From DSNY01 sp016861185 (GTDB lineage: Bacteria; Pseudomonadota; Gammaproteobacteria; Burkholderiales; Burkholderiaceae_F), in NCBI GenBank assembly GCA_030263275.1, contig SZOR01000005.1, forward strand, positions 14,424 to 78,423: 64,000 bases of DNA. Reading direction: 5' to 3'. The position numbers and the translations under genes are program-made. Shown here piece after piece: positions 24,493 to 34,945 of this stretch. Under the pieces are notes generated by a model that ran no database searches, was not told the DNA's origin, and worked only from the letters and a program-made list of their open reading frames with translations. Positions within the stretch are counted from its first letter, which is position 1. Each line of letters opens with the position of its first letter.

Positions 24493-25625
24493 CACATCGC
24501 CTGTTCGAAGAACCGCTCGAAGTCCTCGCGCCGGCAGGGACGCGGGTTCGTCAGGTGGCAGTTGTCGCGCAACGCGACGTCGACCAGCCGCGGGATCGCT
24601 GCGCGCTGGACGCCGTAGGACGCGAGCCCCTTGCCGATCCCGATCTCGGCCTTCAGCTTCGCGAGCCACGACACGAAGGCTTCGGCCGCGCCTGCGCCGA
24701 CCACGCGCGCCAGTTCCGCGAACCGGGCGGGCGCGGCCTCGAGGTTGAACCGCATCACCGGCTCGATCATCAGCGCGTTGGCGAGGCCATGGTGCAGGTC
24801 GCACACGGCCCCGAGCGCGTGCGCGCAGGAGTGCACGGCGCCCAGATCCTTCTGGAAAGCGATCGCGCCCATCATCGACGCCATCATCATGTCGGAGCGC
24901 GCCTGCAGGTTCTTCGGCTCGCGCACGGCGGTCGCGAGCGCGCGCGCGGCGATGCGCGTGCCCTCGAGCGCGATGCCGTCGCACAGCGGGTGATAGGCGG
25001 GCGAGAGATACGACTCGACGTTGTGCGTCAGCGCGTCCATCCCGGTGGCAGCCGTGACGTGCGGCGGCAGCGCGAAGGTCACCTCGGGGTCGGCGAACAC
25101 GACCTTCGCCAGCAGCTTCGGCGAAAAGACGACGCGCTTGACGTGCGTGTCGTCCTCGCTGACGACGCTCGAGCGGCCGACTTCGGAGCCGGTGCCGCTG
25201 GTCGTCGGCACCGCGACGAAGTAGGGCAGCTCGCCCGCGATCGGCCGCGCTTTCGGGTGGTCCCACGCGTACTCGAGCACGTGGCCCTCGTGCGTGGCGA
25301 GCAGGCCGACGAGCTTCGCCACGTCCAGCGCCGCACCGCCGCCGAAGCCGATCACGCTGTCGGCGCGGTGCAGCCGGTACGCGTCCGCGCCGGCCATCGC
25401 CTGCGCCGCGGTCGGGTTGCCGGCCACCCCCGAATACACGCCGACGTCCAGCCCCGTGTCCAGGTGCGACATGAACTCCTTCAGCAGCGGCAGCGCGGCG
25501 AGCGACTGGTCGGTGACGATCAGCGGCCGCTTCAGACCGCGGTCGCGCAGGTGCACGCCGACCAGCTTGCGCGCGCCGGCGCCGAAGTGGATCGTGGTCG
25601 GAAACGAGAAGCGGGCGATGGTCAT
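24492..25625 (-). CDS. Iron-containing (group III) alcohol dehydrogenase
   Basis: A 377-residue NAD-dependent alcohol dehydrogenase of the Fe-ADH family. The GGGAALDVAK motif (about 95-104) and PTTSGTGSEV bind the nucleotide. Metal ligands are present: Asp and His in GMDALTHNVESYLSP, and two His in VHSCAHALGAVCDLHHGLANAL. It probably oxidises an alcohol to an aldehyde for the downstream aldehyde dehydrogenase. An alcohol dehydrogenase instead of a PuuB-type amine oxidase suggests that the substrate is an amino alcohol rather than a diamine. Confidence 0.93.
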   Translation of the reverse strand: MTIARFSFPTTIHFGAGARKLVGVHLRDRGLKRPLIVTDQSLAALPLLKEFMSHLDTGLDVGVYSGVAGNPTAAQAMAGADAYRLHRADSVIGFGGGAALDVAKLVGLLATHEGHVLEYAWDHPKARPIAGELPYFVAVPTTSGTGSEVGRSSVVSEDDTHVKRVVFSPKLLAKVVFADPEVTFALPPHVTAATGMDALTHNVESYLSPAYHPLCDGIALEGTRIAARALATAVREPKNLQARSDMMMASMMGAIAFQKDLGAVHSCAHALGAVCDLHHGLANALMIEPVMRFNLEAAPARFAELARVVGAGAAEAFVSWLAKLKAEIGIGKGLASYGVQRAAIPRLVDVALRDNCHLTNPRPCRREDFERFFEQAM

Positions 25626-25650
25626 GAGGGCTCGCGTAGATCGATGGTCG

Positions 25651-27243
25651 TCAGTCGATGCGCACCCAGCGCAGTTCGAGCACGTCGTTCGGCCATTGCA
25701 CGACGTGCACGTTCGGCCGCATCACCCAGGTCAGCGTGCGGCGGTACAGCGGAATCAGCGGCAGGTCTTCGTGCATCAGCCGCAGCGCGTCGCCGACGAG
25801 CTGGCGGCGGCGTGCGAGGTCCGGTTCGACGCGGATCGCGTCGATCAGCGCGTCGAGCTTCGGGTTCGAGTAGCGTCCGCCGTTGAACGCGCCGCTGCCG
25901 GCGCCGTCGTAGGTGCGCACGGTGTTCTGCAGCATCGCCCACGGGTCGGTGCTGGGCGACCAGCCGAACTCGAAGAAGCTCGCGGTCGCCTGCGTGAGCT
26001 TCGGAAAGAAGATCGCGCTGGGCGACGGCTGGAAGCTCACGCGGATGCCGACCTGCGCGAGCATCGCGGCGATCGCCTGGCACACCGCCGCCCGGAACGT
26101 GACGTTGACGCAGTCGAGCGTGACGCCGAAGCCTTCGCCGTAGCCGGCTTCCTTCAGCAGCGCGCGCGCCTTGGCCGGGTCGTACGGCAGACGCGCTTCC
26201 ACGTCGGGCGTGTACCCGTCGACGAGCTTCGACAGGTGCGAGCCGGTCGGCGTGCCCTGTCCGCGCAGCACCTTGCCGACGATGAGGTCGATGTCGATCG
26301 CGTGGTAGATCGCGCGGCGCACGCGCAGATCCTTGAACGGATTGGCGCCGCGCTTGCCGGGCGGGAGTTCGACGAACTGCGGCTCGTCGCGGTGCTGGTC
26401 GAACCCGAGGTACTGCGTGCCGATGTCGGAGATCTCGGCGAACTTGAGCTGGCGGTCCTTCTGGGCCTTCAGCCGCGCGATGTCCTGGAAGGGCGGGTCG
26501 ATCACGAAGTCGACCTGTCCCGACGCGAGCGCGGCGAGCCTCGTCGCGTCGGCCTGGATCACCGAATAGATCGCCTCGGTCACGTTGCCGACGTCCTTCG
26601 CGCCGCGGCCCCACCAGTCGGGATTCGCCACGAGCACGAGCCGCTGGTCCGGGTCGTAGCTCTTCAGCCTGAAGGGACCCGTGCCGTTGGCGTTGCGCAC
26701 CGCGTACGTTTCCTGCTTGGCGTTGTAGTCCTGCGGCAGCAGGACGCCGTGTTTCTCGGCCCACGGCCTGCTCATCATCGCGACGAGCCACAGCTTCTCC
26801 GGCAGCACCGCGTCGGGCGCGGAAAGCAGCACGTCGATGGTGAGCGGATCGACCTTGCGCACGCCAATAACGCCGCGCAGCTGGTTGGCGCGCTGCGAAG
26901 TCTTCGCCAGCGCGCGCTCGATCGAGAACACCGCGTCGTCTGCCGTGAACGGCGCGCCGTCGTGGAAGTTCACGTTCGGCCGCAGTCTGAAGCGCCAGCG
27001 CTTCGCGCCGTCGAGCGGCTCCCACGACAGCGCGAGCGAGGGTTCGAGCTTGAATTCCTTGTCGCGGTTGACCAGTCCTTCGTAGATCTGCGTCACGACG
27101 CGCGTCTGGTACAGCAGCGCGAGCGAATGCGGATCGAGCGAGTTCGGATCGAAGGCGCTGGCGAAGCGCAGGGTTTTCGCGCCGGTCATGCCGGCGCAGA
27201 TCATCAGCGCGACAGCGCAGAGAAAGCGGACGGGGCGACGCAT
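25651..27243 (-). CDS. ABC transporter family-5 (peptide/amine-type) substrate-binding protein
   Basis: A 530-residue periplasmic solute-binding protein of the DppA/OppA family. It has a signal peptide (MRRPVRFLCAVALMICAGMTGA) and signatures such as LRFASAFDPNSLDPHS, YEGLVNRDKEF, RLRPNVNFHDGAPFTADDAV and NGTGPFRLKSYDPDQ. No permease or ATPase genes are adjacent, so it must use components encoded elsewhere or act as a sensor. Between the ligase and alcohol dehydrogenase genes, it probably captures the amine substrate or a conjugate. Confidence 0.9.
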   Translation of the reverse strand: MRRPVRFLCAVALMICAGMTGAKTLRFASAFDPNSLDPHSLALLYQTRVVTQIYEGLVNRDKEFKLEPSLALSWEPLDGAKRWRFRLRPNVNFHDGAPFTADDAVFSIERALAKTSQRANQLRGVIGVRKVDPLTIDVLLSAPDAVLPEKLWLVAMMSRPWAEKHGVLLPQDYNAKQETYAVRNANGTGPFRLKSYDPDQRLVLVANPDWWGRGAKDVGNVTEAIYSVIQADATRLAALASGQVDFVIDPPFQDIARLKAQKDRQLKFAEISDIGTQYLGFDQHRDEPQFVELPPGKRGANPFKDLRVRRAIYHAIDIDLIVGKVLRGQGTPTGSHLSKLVDGYTPDVEARLPYDPAKARALLKEAGYGEGFGVTLDCVNVTFRAAVCQAIAAMLAQVGIRVSFQPSPSAIFFPKLTQATASFFEFGWSPSTDPWAMLQNTVRTYDGAGSGAFNGGRYSNPKLDALIDAIRVEPDLARRRQLVGDALRLMHEDLPLIPLYRRTLTWVMRPNVHVVQWPNDVLELRWVRID

Positions 27244-27250
27244 GGCTCGT

Positions 27251-28627
<1,377 letters not shown>

Positions 28628-28873
28628 GCCTGGTCTCCTCGTTGTTCTCCAGCCTCGGGTCCGCGAAAGGCGGGCCAAATCTCCGGACTTGCGCCCCGGA
28701 CCGCTCCCCCGCGGCCCGCGGGCGAGTCTGCAACAGGACACTGCCGATGTCCAAGAGCGGGGCGTGGATGCGACGGACGGCTTGATTCTCCCGCCGACCT
28801 CCCCCATTTCCCGGTTCGGACCCGTCGGGGTCGGCCCATATAATTCAGCCAGTTACGCATCGGAGAGGGAGCC

Positions 28874-29179
28874 ATGCCGATCTACGCATACAAGTGTTCG
28901 TCCTGCGGGCACGCGCAGGACGTGCTGCAGAAGATCTCCGACGAACCGCTGACGGTCTGCACGGCCTGCGGCGCCGCGACTTTTGCCAAGCAGTTGACCG
29001 CAGCGGGCTTCCAGCTCAAGGGCAGCGGCTGGTACGTCACGGACTTCAAGAACGGCTCATCGGGCAAGAAAGAATCCGGCAACGGCGAGAAGAAGCCGGA
29101 TACGGCGACGACCGACAGCCAGCCGGCCACGCAGACCGCGGCCGCGTGCGGCAGCGGAGCCTGTCCGGCCTGTTCATAG
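28874..29179 (+). CDS. FmdB-type zinc-ribbon regulatory protein
   Basis: A 101-residue small zinc-ribbon protein. MPIYAYKCSSCGHAQDVLQK and LTVCTACGAATFAKQLT give the CxxC...CxxC ribbon, followed by GFQLKGSGWYVTDFK, all typical of the FmdB family. The C-terminal 35 residues are low-complexity with a Cys-rich end (CGSGACPAC), perhaps an extra metal site. The role is uncertain; the name comes from a putative regulator in the formamidase locus. It stands before a DUF502 gene and aspS, a common betaproteobacterial order, and a terminator follows it. Confidence 0.9.
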   Translation: MPIYAYKCSSCGHAQDVLQKISDEPLTVCTACGAATFAKQLTAAGFQLKGSGWYVTDFKNGSSGKKESGNGEKKPDTATTDSQPATQTAAACGSGACPACS

Positions 29180-29203
29180 GCAGCACGACGTCGGGGGAGG
29201 AAG

Positions 29204-29231
29204 AAGCCGCGGTACGCGCCGCGGCTTTTTT
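29204..29231 (+). terminator. Rho-independent terminator after the FmdB gene
   Basis: AAGCCGCGG pairs with CCGCGGCTT across a 6-base loop and is followed by a T run to 29231. The next gene starts at 29238, so the terminator abuts its ribosome site and transcription may partly read through. Confidence 0.8.
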
Positions 29232-29237
29232 GTTCGG

Positions 29238-29891
29238 ATGCTCAGGAAGTACTTCATCACCGGCCTGCTGATCTGGCTGCCGCTCGCGGTCACGCTGTGG
29301 ATCCTGGACATCATCCTGACCACGCTCGACCGCACGCTGCTGCTGCTGCCGGAAGCATGGCGCCCGGACCAGCTGCTCGGCGTGCACGTGCCCGGCTTCG
29401 GGCTGATCCTGTCGGTGCTGGTGATCCTCGTCACCGGCGTGCTGGCGGCGAACATCATCGGCGAGCGGCTGCTGCGCTGGTGGGAGGGCCTGCTCGCGCG
29501 CATTCCGATCGTGCGGTCGATCTACTCGAGCGTGAAGCAGGTGTCGGACACGATGCTGGCGTCGCAGGGCAACGCCTTCCGCAAGGCGGTGCTGGTCGAG
29601 TTTCCGCAGCGCGGACAGTGGGCGATCGGGCTGGTCGTCGGCGCCCCCGGGCCGGCGATCGACCGCCATCTGCACGGCGAGATGCTGACGGTGTTCGTTC
29701 CGACCGCGCCCAATCCGACCTCCGGCTACACGATCATCGTGCCGGTGGCCGAGGTCAAGGAACTCGACATCAGCGTCGACGAGGCGCTGAAGTTCATCAT
29801 TTCCCTGGGCGTGGTGACGCCGGGCGGCGCGCGGCCGCATCGGCCGGCCGCGCTGACCAGCGAAGATCCGCGCGCGCTGCCGGGCGAATGA
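29238..29891 (+). CDS. DUF502 family membrane protein
   Basis: A 217-residue inner-membrane protein. Two hydrophobic helices (ITGLLIWLPLAVTLWILDII and LILSVLVILVTGVLAANII) are followed by the conserved LLARIPIVRSIYSSVKQVSD and a soluble C-terminal domain with HGEMLTVFVPTAPNPTSGYT. All are DUF502 hallmarks. Function is unknown. In betaproteobacteria it is usually found directly before aspS, as here. Confidence 0.9.
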   Translation: MLRKYFITGLLIWLPLAVTLWILDIILTTLDRTLLLLPEAWRPDQLLGVHVPGFGLILSVLVILVTGVLAANIIGERLLRWWEGLLARIPIVRSIYSSVKQVSDTMLASQGNAFRKAVLVEFPQRGQWAIGLVVGAPGPAIDRHLHGEMLTVFVPTAPNPTSGYTIIVPVAEVKELDISVDEALKFIISLGVVTPGGARPHRPAALTSEDPRALPGE

Positions 29892-29898
29892 GGCCGCG

Positions 29899-30270
29899 AT
29901 GATCGATCTGGGGGTGCTCGAACTGCACGAACTCGCGCTGCTGCTCGCCGCCGTCGCGTGGGCGCTCGCGGTCGGCGGCGGTTTCGCCTTCTTCGCGTCC
30001 AGCCGCGACGCGGCGCTGAAGCGCCGGCTCTGGCCGTGGGCCAACCTGCTGGCGGCCGCGTCGTTCGCTGCGCTCGCGCTGTGGGCGAGCGGACCCTCGA
30101 TCGAACTGGCGCCGCTGCTGCTGGTCGGCGTGGCGGGACTCACCGCGTTCGGCTATCGCACCGCGCAGTTCTGCGGACGCTGCGGGGCGACCGTGCTCAG
30201 CGCCAATCCGTTCGTGCGCGAGCGCTTCTGCCGGAAGTGCGCGGCGCGGCTGCGCGCGGACGCGGGTTGA
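29899..30270 (+). CDS. Small membrane protein with C-terminal zinc ribbon
   Basis: A 123-residue protein with three likely membrane helices (residues ~10-32, 45-65 and 68-88) and a cytoplasmic end FCGRCGATVLS...RFCRKCAARLR, a CxxC-CxxC zinc ribbon. No family name is certain. It follows the DUF502 stop by 7 bases and was probably recruited into the same operon. Confidence 0.65.
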   Translation: MIDLGVLELHELALLLAAVAWALAVGGGFAFFASSRDAALKRRLWPWANLLAAASFAALALWASGPSIELAPLLLVGVAGLTAFGYRTAQFCGRCGATVLSANPFVRERFCRKCAARLRADAG

Positions 30271-30488
30271 GACTGCCCATGAACCCCTTTAAGCTCCGCC
30301 TCGTGACGAAACAAGCGCATCCCGACCAGACTCGCGCGCCGCGCGCCATGGGTCTCGTCGCGCCCGCCGCGGCCCGGAGCCACGACCGAAACCGCTAGGG
30401 TCGGACGCCGCACGTCCGGCCCGCCCCGCCTGCAGCCGCGCGTTTGCTCTGCCTGCGCGCACCTTCCGACCGAATCCCTGGAGTTTTC

Positions 30489-32303
30489 ATGCGTACCGAA
30501 TATGCCGGCCTGGTGGACAGCAAGTTCATCGGCCAGACCGTCACCCTGTTCGGCTGGGTGCACCGCCGCCGCGACCACGGCGGTGTGATCTTCATCGACC
30601 TGCGCGACCGCGAAGGGATCGTGCAGGTCGTCTGCGATCCCGACCGCGCGGACGTCTTCGCGCAGGCCGAGCGGATCCGCAACGAATACTGCGTGCAGGT
30701 GGTGGGCGAGGTGCGGCGACGGCCGGATGGCACGGTCAACCCGCACCTCGTGTCGGGTGAGATCGAGGTGCTGTGCCGGCGATTGGTCATCCTGAACCCT
30801 TCGGTTCCGGTGCCCTTCCAGCTCGACGACGACGACCTGTCCGAAAGCACTCGGCTCACGCACCGAGTGCTCGATCTGCGGCGCGCGCCGATGCAGAAGA
30901 GCCTGCGGCTGCGCTATCGCGTGACGATGGCGGTGCGCAAGTTCTTGGACGCGCACGGCTTCATCGACATCGAAACGCCGATGCTCACCAAGAGCACGCC
31001 GGAGGGCGCGCGCGACTACCTGGTGCCTTCGCGCGTGCATCCGGGCCAGTTCTTCGCGCTGCCGCAGTCGCCCCAGCTGTTCAAGCAGCTCCTGATGGTC
31101 GCGGGCTTCGACCGCTACTACCAGATCGTCAAGTGCTTTCGGGACGAGGATCTTAGAGCCGACCGCCAGCCCGAGTTCACGCAGATCGACGTCGAGACCT
31201 CCTTCCTGACCGAGCAGGAGATCCGCGATCTGATGGAGGAGATGATCCGTACGGTCTTCGACGAAGTGCTCGGCGTGAAGCTGCCGAAGCCCTTCCCGGT
31301 GATGACGTATGCGGACGCGATGCGGCTGTACGGCTCGGACAAGCCGGACCTGCGCGTGAACCTGCAGTTGACGGAACTGACCGACGCGATGCGCGACGTC
31401 GAGTTCAAGGTGTTCAAGGGCGCGACGGAGCTCAAGGACGGCCGCGTGGCGGCGCTGCGCGTCCCGAAGGGCGGCGAGATGCCGCGCTCGGAGATCGACG
31501 GCTACACCGAGTTCGTCAAGATCTACGGCGCCAAGGGGCTCGCCTACATCAAGGTCAACGAGCGCGCGAAAGGCCGCGACGGCCTGCAAAGCCCGATCGT
31601 CAAGAACCTGCACGATGCCGCGCTCGCCGAGATCCTCAAGCGCACGGGTGCCGAGGACGGCGACCTGATCTTCTTCGGCGCCGACCGCGCGAAGATCGTC
31701 GCCGACAGCATGGGGGCGCTGCGCGTGAAGATCGGCCACAGCGAATTCGGCCGCAGGCACGGGCTGTCCGCCGAAGGCTGGAAACCGCTGTGGGTGATCG
31801 ACTTCCCGATGTTCGAGTTCGACGAGGACGAGCAGCGCTACGTCGCCGCGCATCATCCGTTCACGAGTCCGAAGGACGAGCACATCGACTACCTGGAAAG
31901 CGATCCGTCGAAGTGTCTGGCCAAGGCCTACGACATGGCGCTCAACGGCTGGGAGATCGGCGGCGGCTCGGTGCGGATCCACCGCGAGGACGTGCAGAGC
32001 AAGGTGTTCCGCGCGCTGAAGATCGGCCCCGAGGAGGCGCGCGCGAAGTTCGGGTTCCTGCTGGATGCGCTTCAGTACGGCGCGCCCCCGCACGGCGGGA
32101 TCGCCTTCGGCCTGGATCGCATCGTCACGATGATGGCCGGCGCCGAATCGATCCGCGACGTGATCGCCTTCCCGAAGACGCAGCGCGCGCAGTGCCTGCT
32201 GACCCAGGCGCCGAGCGCGGTCGACGAGCGGCAGTTGCGCGAGCTGCACATCCGCCTGCGCGGCGAACCGAAGGCGGCGGAGGCGAAGGTCGTCTCCGCA
32301 TGA
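30489..32303 (+). CDS. aspS: Aspartyl-tRNA synthetase
   Basis: A 604-residue class IIb synthetase charging tRNA with aspartate. The N-terminal OB-fold anticodon domain (FGWVHRRRDHGGVIFIDLRD) is followed by motif 1, motif 2 (FRDEDLRADRQPEFTQID) and motif 3 (GIAFGLDRIVTMMAG). The bacterial GAD insertion lies at about 290-420. Whether it also charges tRNA-Asn (GatCAB-dependent) cannot be told from this window. The ATG at 30489 gives the standard N-terminus MRTEYAGLVDS. Confidence 0.97.
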   Translation: MRTEYAGLVDSKFIGQTVTLFGWVHRRRDHGGVIFIDLRDREGIVQVVCDPDRADVFAQAERIRNEYCVQVVGEVRRRPDGTVNPHLVSGEIEVLCRRLVILNPSVPVPFQLDDDDLSESTRLTHRVLDLRRAPMQKSLRLRYRVTMAVRKFLDAHGFIDIETPMLTKSTPEGARDYLVPSRVHPGQFFALPQSPQLFKQLLMVAGFDRYYQIVKCFRDEDLRADRQPEFTQIDVETSFLTEQEIRDLMEEMIRTVFDEVLGVKLPKPFPVMTYADAMRLYGSDKPDLRVNLQLTELTDAMRDVEFKVFKGATELKDGRVAALRVPKGGEMPRSEIDGYTEFVKIYGAKGLAYIKVNERAKGRDGLQSPIVKNLHDAALAEILKRTGAEDGDLIFFGADRAKIVADSMGALRVKIGHSEFGRRHGLSAEGWKPLWVIDFPMFEFDEDEQRYVAAHHPFTSPKDEHIDYLESDPSKCLAKAYDMALNGWEIGGGSVRIHREDVQSKVFRALKIGPEEARAKFGFLLDALQYGAPPHGGIAFGLDRIVTMMAGAESIRDVIAFPKTQRAQCLLTQAPSAVDERQLRELHIRLRGEPKAAEAKVVSA

Positions 32304-32325
32304 TCGTCGCTGCGACGCCGGACCG

Positions 32326-32766
32326 ATGCCGTTGTTCAAGATCCCGGAATCGGTCCTCGTCGTGATCCACACCCCCGCGCTCGAGGCACTGCTGCTCGAG
32401 CGCGCGGATCATCCGGGGTTCTGGCAGTCGGTGACGGGCAGCCTGGCGCGGCCGGACGAGCCGCTCGCGGAAACCTGCGCGCGCGAAGTGCGCGAGGAAA
32501 CCGGCTACGAGGCGCCGCCGACCGCGTTCGACGACTGGCAGGTCACACATCGTTACGCGATCTACCCGCACTGGCGGCACCGCTACGCGCCCGGCGTTAC
32601 GCATAATACGGAGCATGTTTTCGGGCTGCGCGTGGTATCCCGGTTCGAGCCCCGCCTCGACCCACGCGAACACACGGCCTGGCGCTGGCTGCCGTGGCGC
32701 GATGCCGCCGACGCCTGCTTCTCCTGGACCAACGCGCAGGCGATCCGGCGCCTGGCCGATCGCTGA
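32326..32766 (+). CDS. nudB: Dihydroneopterin triphosphate diphosphatase
   Basis: A 146-residue Nudix hydrolase of the folate pathway that removes pyrophosphate from dihydroneopterin triphosphate. The Nudix box is GSLARPDEPLAETCAREVRE followed by ETGY, and NudB features TGSLA, THNTEHVFGLRV and WRWLPW are present. It follows aspS, its usual betaproteobacterial neighbour. Confidence 0.92.
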   Translation: MPLFKIPESVLVVIHTPALEALLLERADHPGFWQSVTGSLARPDEPLAETCAREVREETGYEAPPTAFDDWQVTHRYAIYPHWRHRYAPGVTHNTEHVFGLRVVSRFEPRLDPREHTAWRWLPWRDAADACFSWTNAQAIRRLADR

Positions 32767-33352
32767 ACTCGCCGCGACGATCGCGCTCGCCGCACCGCTC
32801 GCCGCCGCGGCGGCGCCGCTGCAGCTCGACGTTCAGCGCGACGGCGACCGCTTCGAGATCCACGCCGCCGTGCGGCTCGCCGCGCCGCCGAAGCTCGTCT
32901 GGGACACGCTGACCGACTACGAGCGCCTGCGCGAATTCATGCCCGGCGTGTCGTCGTCGCGCGTGCTCGAGCGCGACGGCAACCGACTCACCGTCGAGCA
33001 TCACGGCGAGTTCGATCTGCTGTTCTTCGCGCGCCCGGTGCGCGTGCGGTTGGCGGTCGAGCACCGCCCGTTCACGACGATCGTCGCGCGCTCGCTGCCG
33101 CGGCTCGCCGACGGCAGCGCCTCGACGCTGCGCGACTTCTCCGGACGCTACGAGCTGGCGGTCGTGCGCGATGGCGAGGTGCGGCTCGCGTACGACGCGC
33201 GCTTCGAACTGGCCGAGCCGCTGCCGCCGGTGATCGGGCCGTTGTTCGGCACGATGGCGATGCGCAGCGCGATCCGCGCCGACTTCGAAGCCCTGATCCG
33301 CGAGATCGAGCGCCGGCGGGCGGCGTTGCCGCGGATCGAGAGGAGCCGATGA
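32702..33352 (+). CDS. SRPBCC (START-like) periplasmic protein
   Basis: A ~216-residue protein of the polyketide cyclase/SRPBCC fold: VRLAAPPKLVWDTLTDYERLREF is the first strand-helix, and FDLLFFARPVRVRLAVEHRP with DFSGRYEL the sheet. An Ala-rich hydrophobic stretch (IALAAPLAAAAA) before the domain looks like a signal peptide. The start is uncertain: the in-frame ATG at 32702 lies inside nudB and gives a long N-region; later starts would lack an ATG or GTG. It is coupled to the lipoprotein gene by an ATGA overlap. Ligand unknown. Confidence 0.75.
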   Translation: MPPTPASPGPTRRRSGAWPIAELAATIALAAPLAAAAAPLQLDVQRDGDRFEIHAAVRLAAPPKLVWDTLTDYERLREFMPGVSSSRVLERDGNRLTVEHHGEFDLLFFARPVRVRLAVEHRPFTTIVARSLPRLADGSASTLRDFSGRYELAVVRDGEVRLAYDARFELAEPLPPVIGPLFGTMAMRSAIRADFEALIREIERRRAALPRIERSR

Positions 33353-34800
33353 ATCGCGCAGCGCGCGCGTTGCTCGCCGCGGCCGCGTTGGCCGCGACGG
33401 GCTGCGCCACCGTCGATCCCTACGCGCGCGCGCCGATCGCGCAGCACCTCGAACGCAGCGACGCCGCGGGCGATTGCGCGCGGCTGTTCCGCGAGGTCGA
33501 CGCGCGGATCGACGCGCTCGGCGTGCGCGACGCGATGGCGCCGCGCGTGTCCGGCTTTCCGTACCTGCGCGTCGACCGCGCGACCGCCGCGCTGCGCGAT
33601 GAAGCGTTTGCCGCGCGCGCGAGCTTCGGCGTGTGGAGCGAGCTGATGGCGCGGCTCGACCGGCAGGCGCGCACTGCGGAACTGACCAATGCCGGCGCCG
33701 CCGACCTGCCGCCTGCGGCAGCGCTCGACGCCTGCCGCTACCAGCTTGCGGTGGCCGACAACGGCCAGATCGCGCGACTCGCGGAAGCGGCGCGCGTGCC
33801 CGACGACTATTCGCTGCTGATGCGCGCGCTCGGGCTGTATCCGCTGACGCGCCTGCCGTTTGTCGCCGGCATCCGCGCCTGGCACGACCGCACGCGAGCC
33901 GTCTTCGCCACGCCGCTCGAAGCGCTGCCGGTCGCGGGCCGTCTCGTCCGCTACGCGCCGGCGGCGCGCATCGAGTCGATGCCTGCGGTCGCGCAGTCCA
34001 CTGCGTTCGGGCTGCCGCTGGTGTCGGCGGCGCGGCTCGCCGAACTGGTCCAGCGCAATGCGCCCGTGCTGGAGGTCGATGCGGTCACCGACGACGACCG
34101 CATCGGCGCGCTCGTCTGGCGGGCGGGCGAGCCGCCGCGCGTCGCCGTCGACGTCGGACGGCCGGTCGCGTACGTGCGCATCGCGCACACGCGGATCGCC
34201 GGGCGCGTCCACCTTCAGCTCGTCTACACGTTCTGGTTCCCGGCGCGTCCGCCCGAAAGCGCCTTCGACATCCTCGCCGGCGATCTGGACGGGCTCATCT
34301 GGCGGGTGACGCTCGGCGACGACCTCGAGCCGCTCGTCTACGACTCGATCCATCCCTGCGGCTGTTATCACATGTTCTTCCCGACCGCGCGCGTGCGCGC
34401 GCGGTCACAACCGGAGACGCTCGACGAGGGGCTGTTCGCGCCGCAGACGGCCGCGGCGCCCGCTGCGGGCGAACGCGTCGCGCTGCGGGTGGCGAACCGG
34501 ACGCACTACCTGCAGCGCGTGCGCGCCGCCGTGGACGGCGGTGAAGCGTCGATCTATGCGCTGCGCGACGACGACGAAGTGCGCAGCCTGCCGCTGCCCG
34601 ACGGCGGCCGCCGCAGCGCGTTCGGCCCCGACGGCCTCGTGCCCGGCAGCGAGCGGCCGGAGCGCTTCATCTTCTGGCCGATGGGCATCGCCAGCGCCGG
34701 CCAGATGCGCCAGTGGGGCCGCCACGCAACGGCGTTCGTCGGCCGCCGACACTTTGACGATCCTCTGCTCTTCGACAAGTACTTCGAGGTGGTGAAGTGA
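33349..34800 (+). CDS. Large outer-membrane lipoprotein of unknown function
   Basis: A 483-residue predicted lipoprotein: the N-terminus MNRAARALLAAAALAATGCA ends with a lipobox (lipidated Cys at residue 19). No enzyme motif was recognised. Segments such as RIAGRVHLQLVYTFWFPARP and DSIHPCGCYHMFFPTARV look like a conserved core with a CGC pair. It starts four bases inside the SRPBCC stop and is the only gene before a long inverted repeat. A cell-envelope role with the SRPBCC protein is inferred from the overlap only. Confidence 0.75.
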   Translation: MNRAARALLAAAALAATGCATVDPYARAPIAQHLERSDAAGDCARLFREVDARIDALGVRDAMAPRVSGFPYLRVDRATAALRDEAFAARASFGVWSELMARLDRQARTAELTNAGAADLPPAAALDACRYQLAVADNGQIARLAEAARVPDDYSLLMRALGLYPLTRLPFVAGIRAWHDRTRAVFATPLEALPVAGRLVRYAPAARIESMPAVAQSTAFGLPLVSAARLAELVQRNAPVLEVDAVTDDDRIGALVWRAGEPPRVAVDVGRPVAYVRIAHTRIAGRVHLQLVYTFWFPARPPESAFDILAGDLDGLIWRVTLGDDLEPLVYDSIHPCGCYHMFFPTARVRARSQPETLDEGLFAPQTAAAPAAGERVALRVANRTHYLQRVRAAVDGGEASIYALRDDDEVRSLPLPDGGRRSAFGPDGLVPGSERPERFIFWPMGIASAGQMRQWGRHATAFVGRRHFDDPLLFDKYFEVVK

Positions 34801-34801
34801 A

Positions 34802-34943
34802 TCGGATTGCGGATCGCGGATTGCGGATTGCGTCGGCGGCCGTCCTGCGACGATCTCACGCAAGACGCCGCATCTGCTCCACGGCAAGTCGTTCGCACGT
34901 GGACACCGTACGATCAATCCGCAATCCGCACTCCGCAATCCGA
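34802..34943. repeat. Long inverted repeat of GGATTGC units
   Basis: Arms of 29 bases at 34802-34830 and 34915-34943 pair at 27 positions (two internal mismatches) around an 84-base loop. Each arm is built from tandem CGGATTG-like heptamers, a simple dispersed repeat known from many bacterial genomes. The second arm ends two bases before the ATG of the next gene. A similar block lies at 56567-56595. Confidence 0.8.
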
Positions 34944-34945
34944 GA

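Noticed and set aside
30271..30488. Possible small gene between the zinc-ribbon protein and aspS
   Set aside because: Only shadow-like frames were found; it more likely holds the aspS leader and promoter.
32635..32660. tRNA T-arm-like GGTTCGAGCCC
   Set aside because: It lies inside nudB and codes for conserved residues; no cloverleaf can be built around it.
32615..32701. Earlier starts of the SRPBCC gene inside nudB
   Set aside because: They add a Pro/Arg-rich region with no domain and no ribosome site; 32702 is kept, with low certainty.
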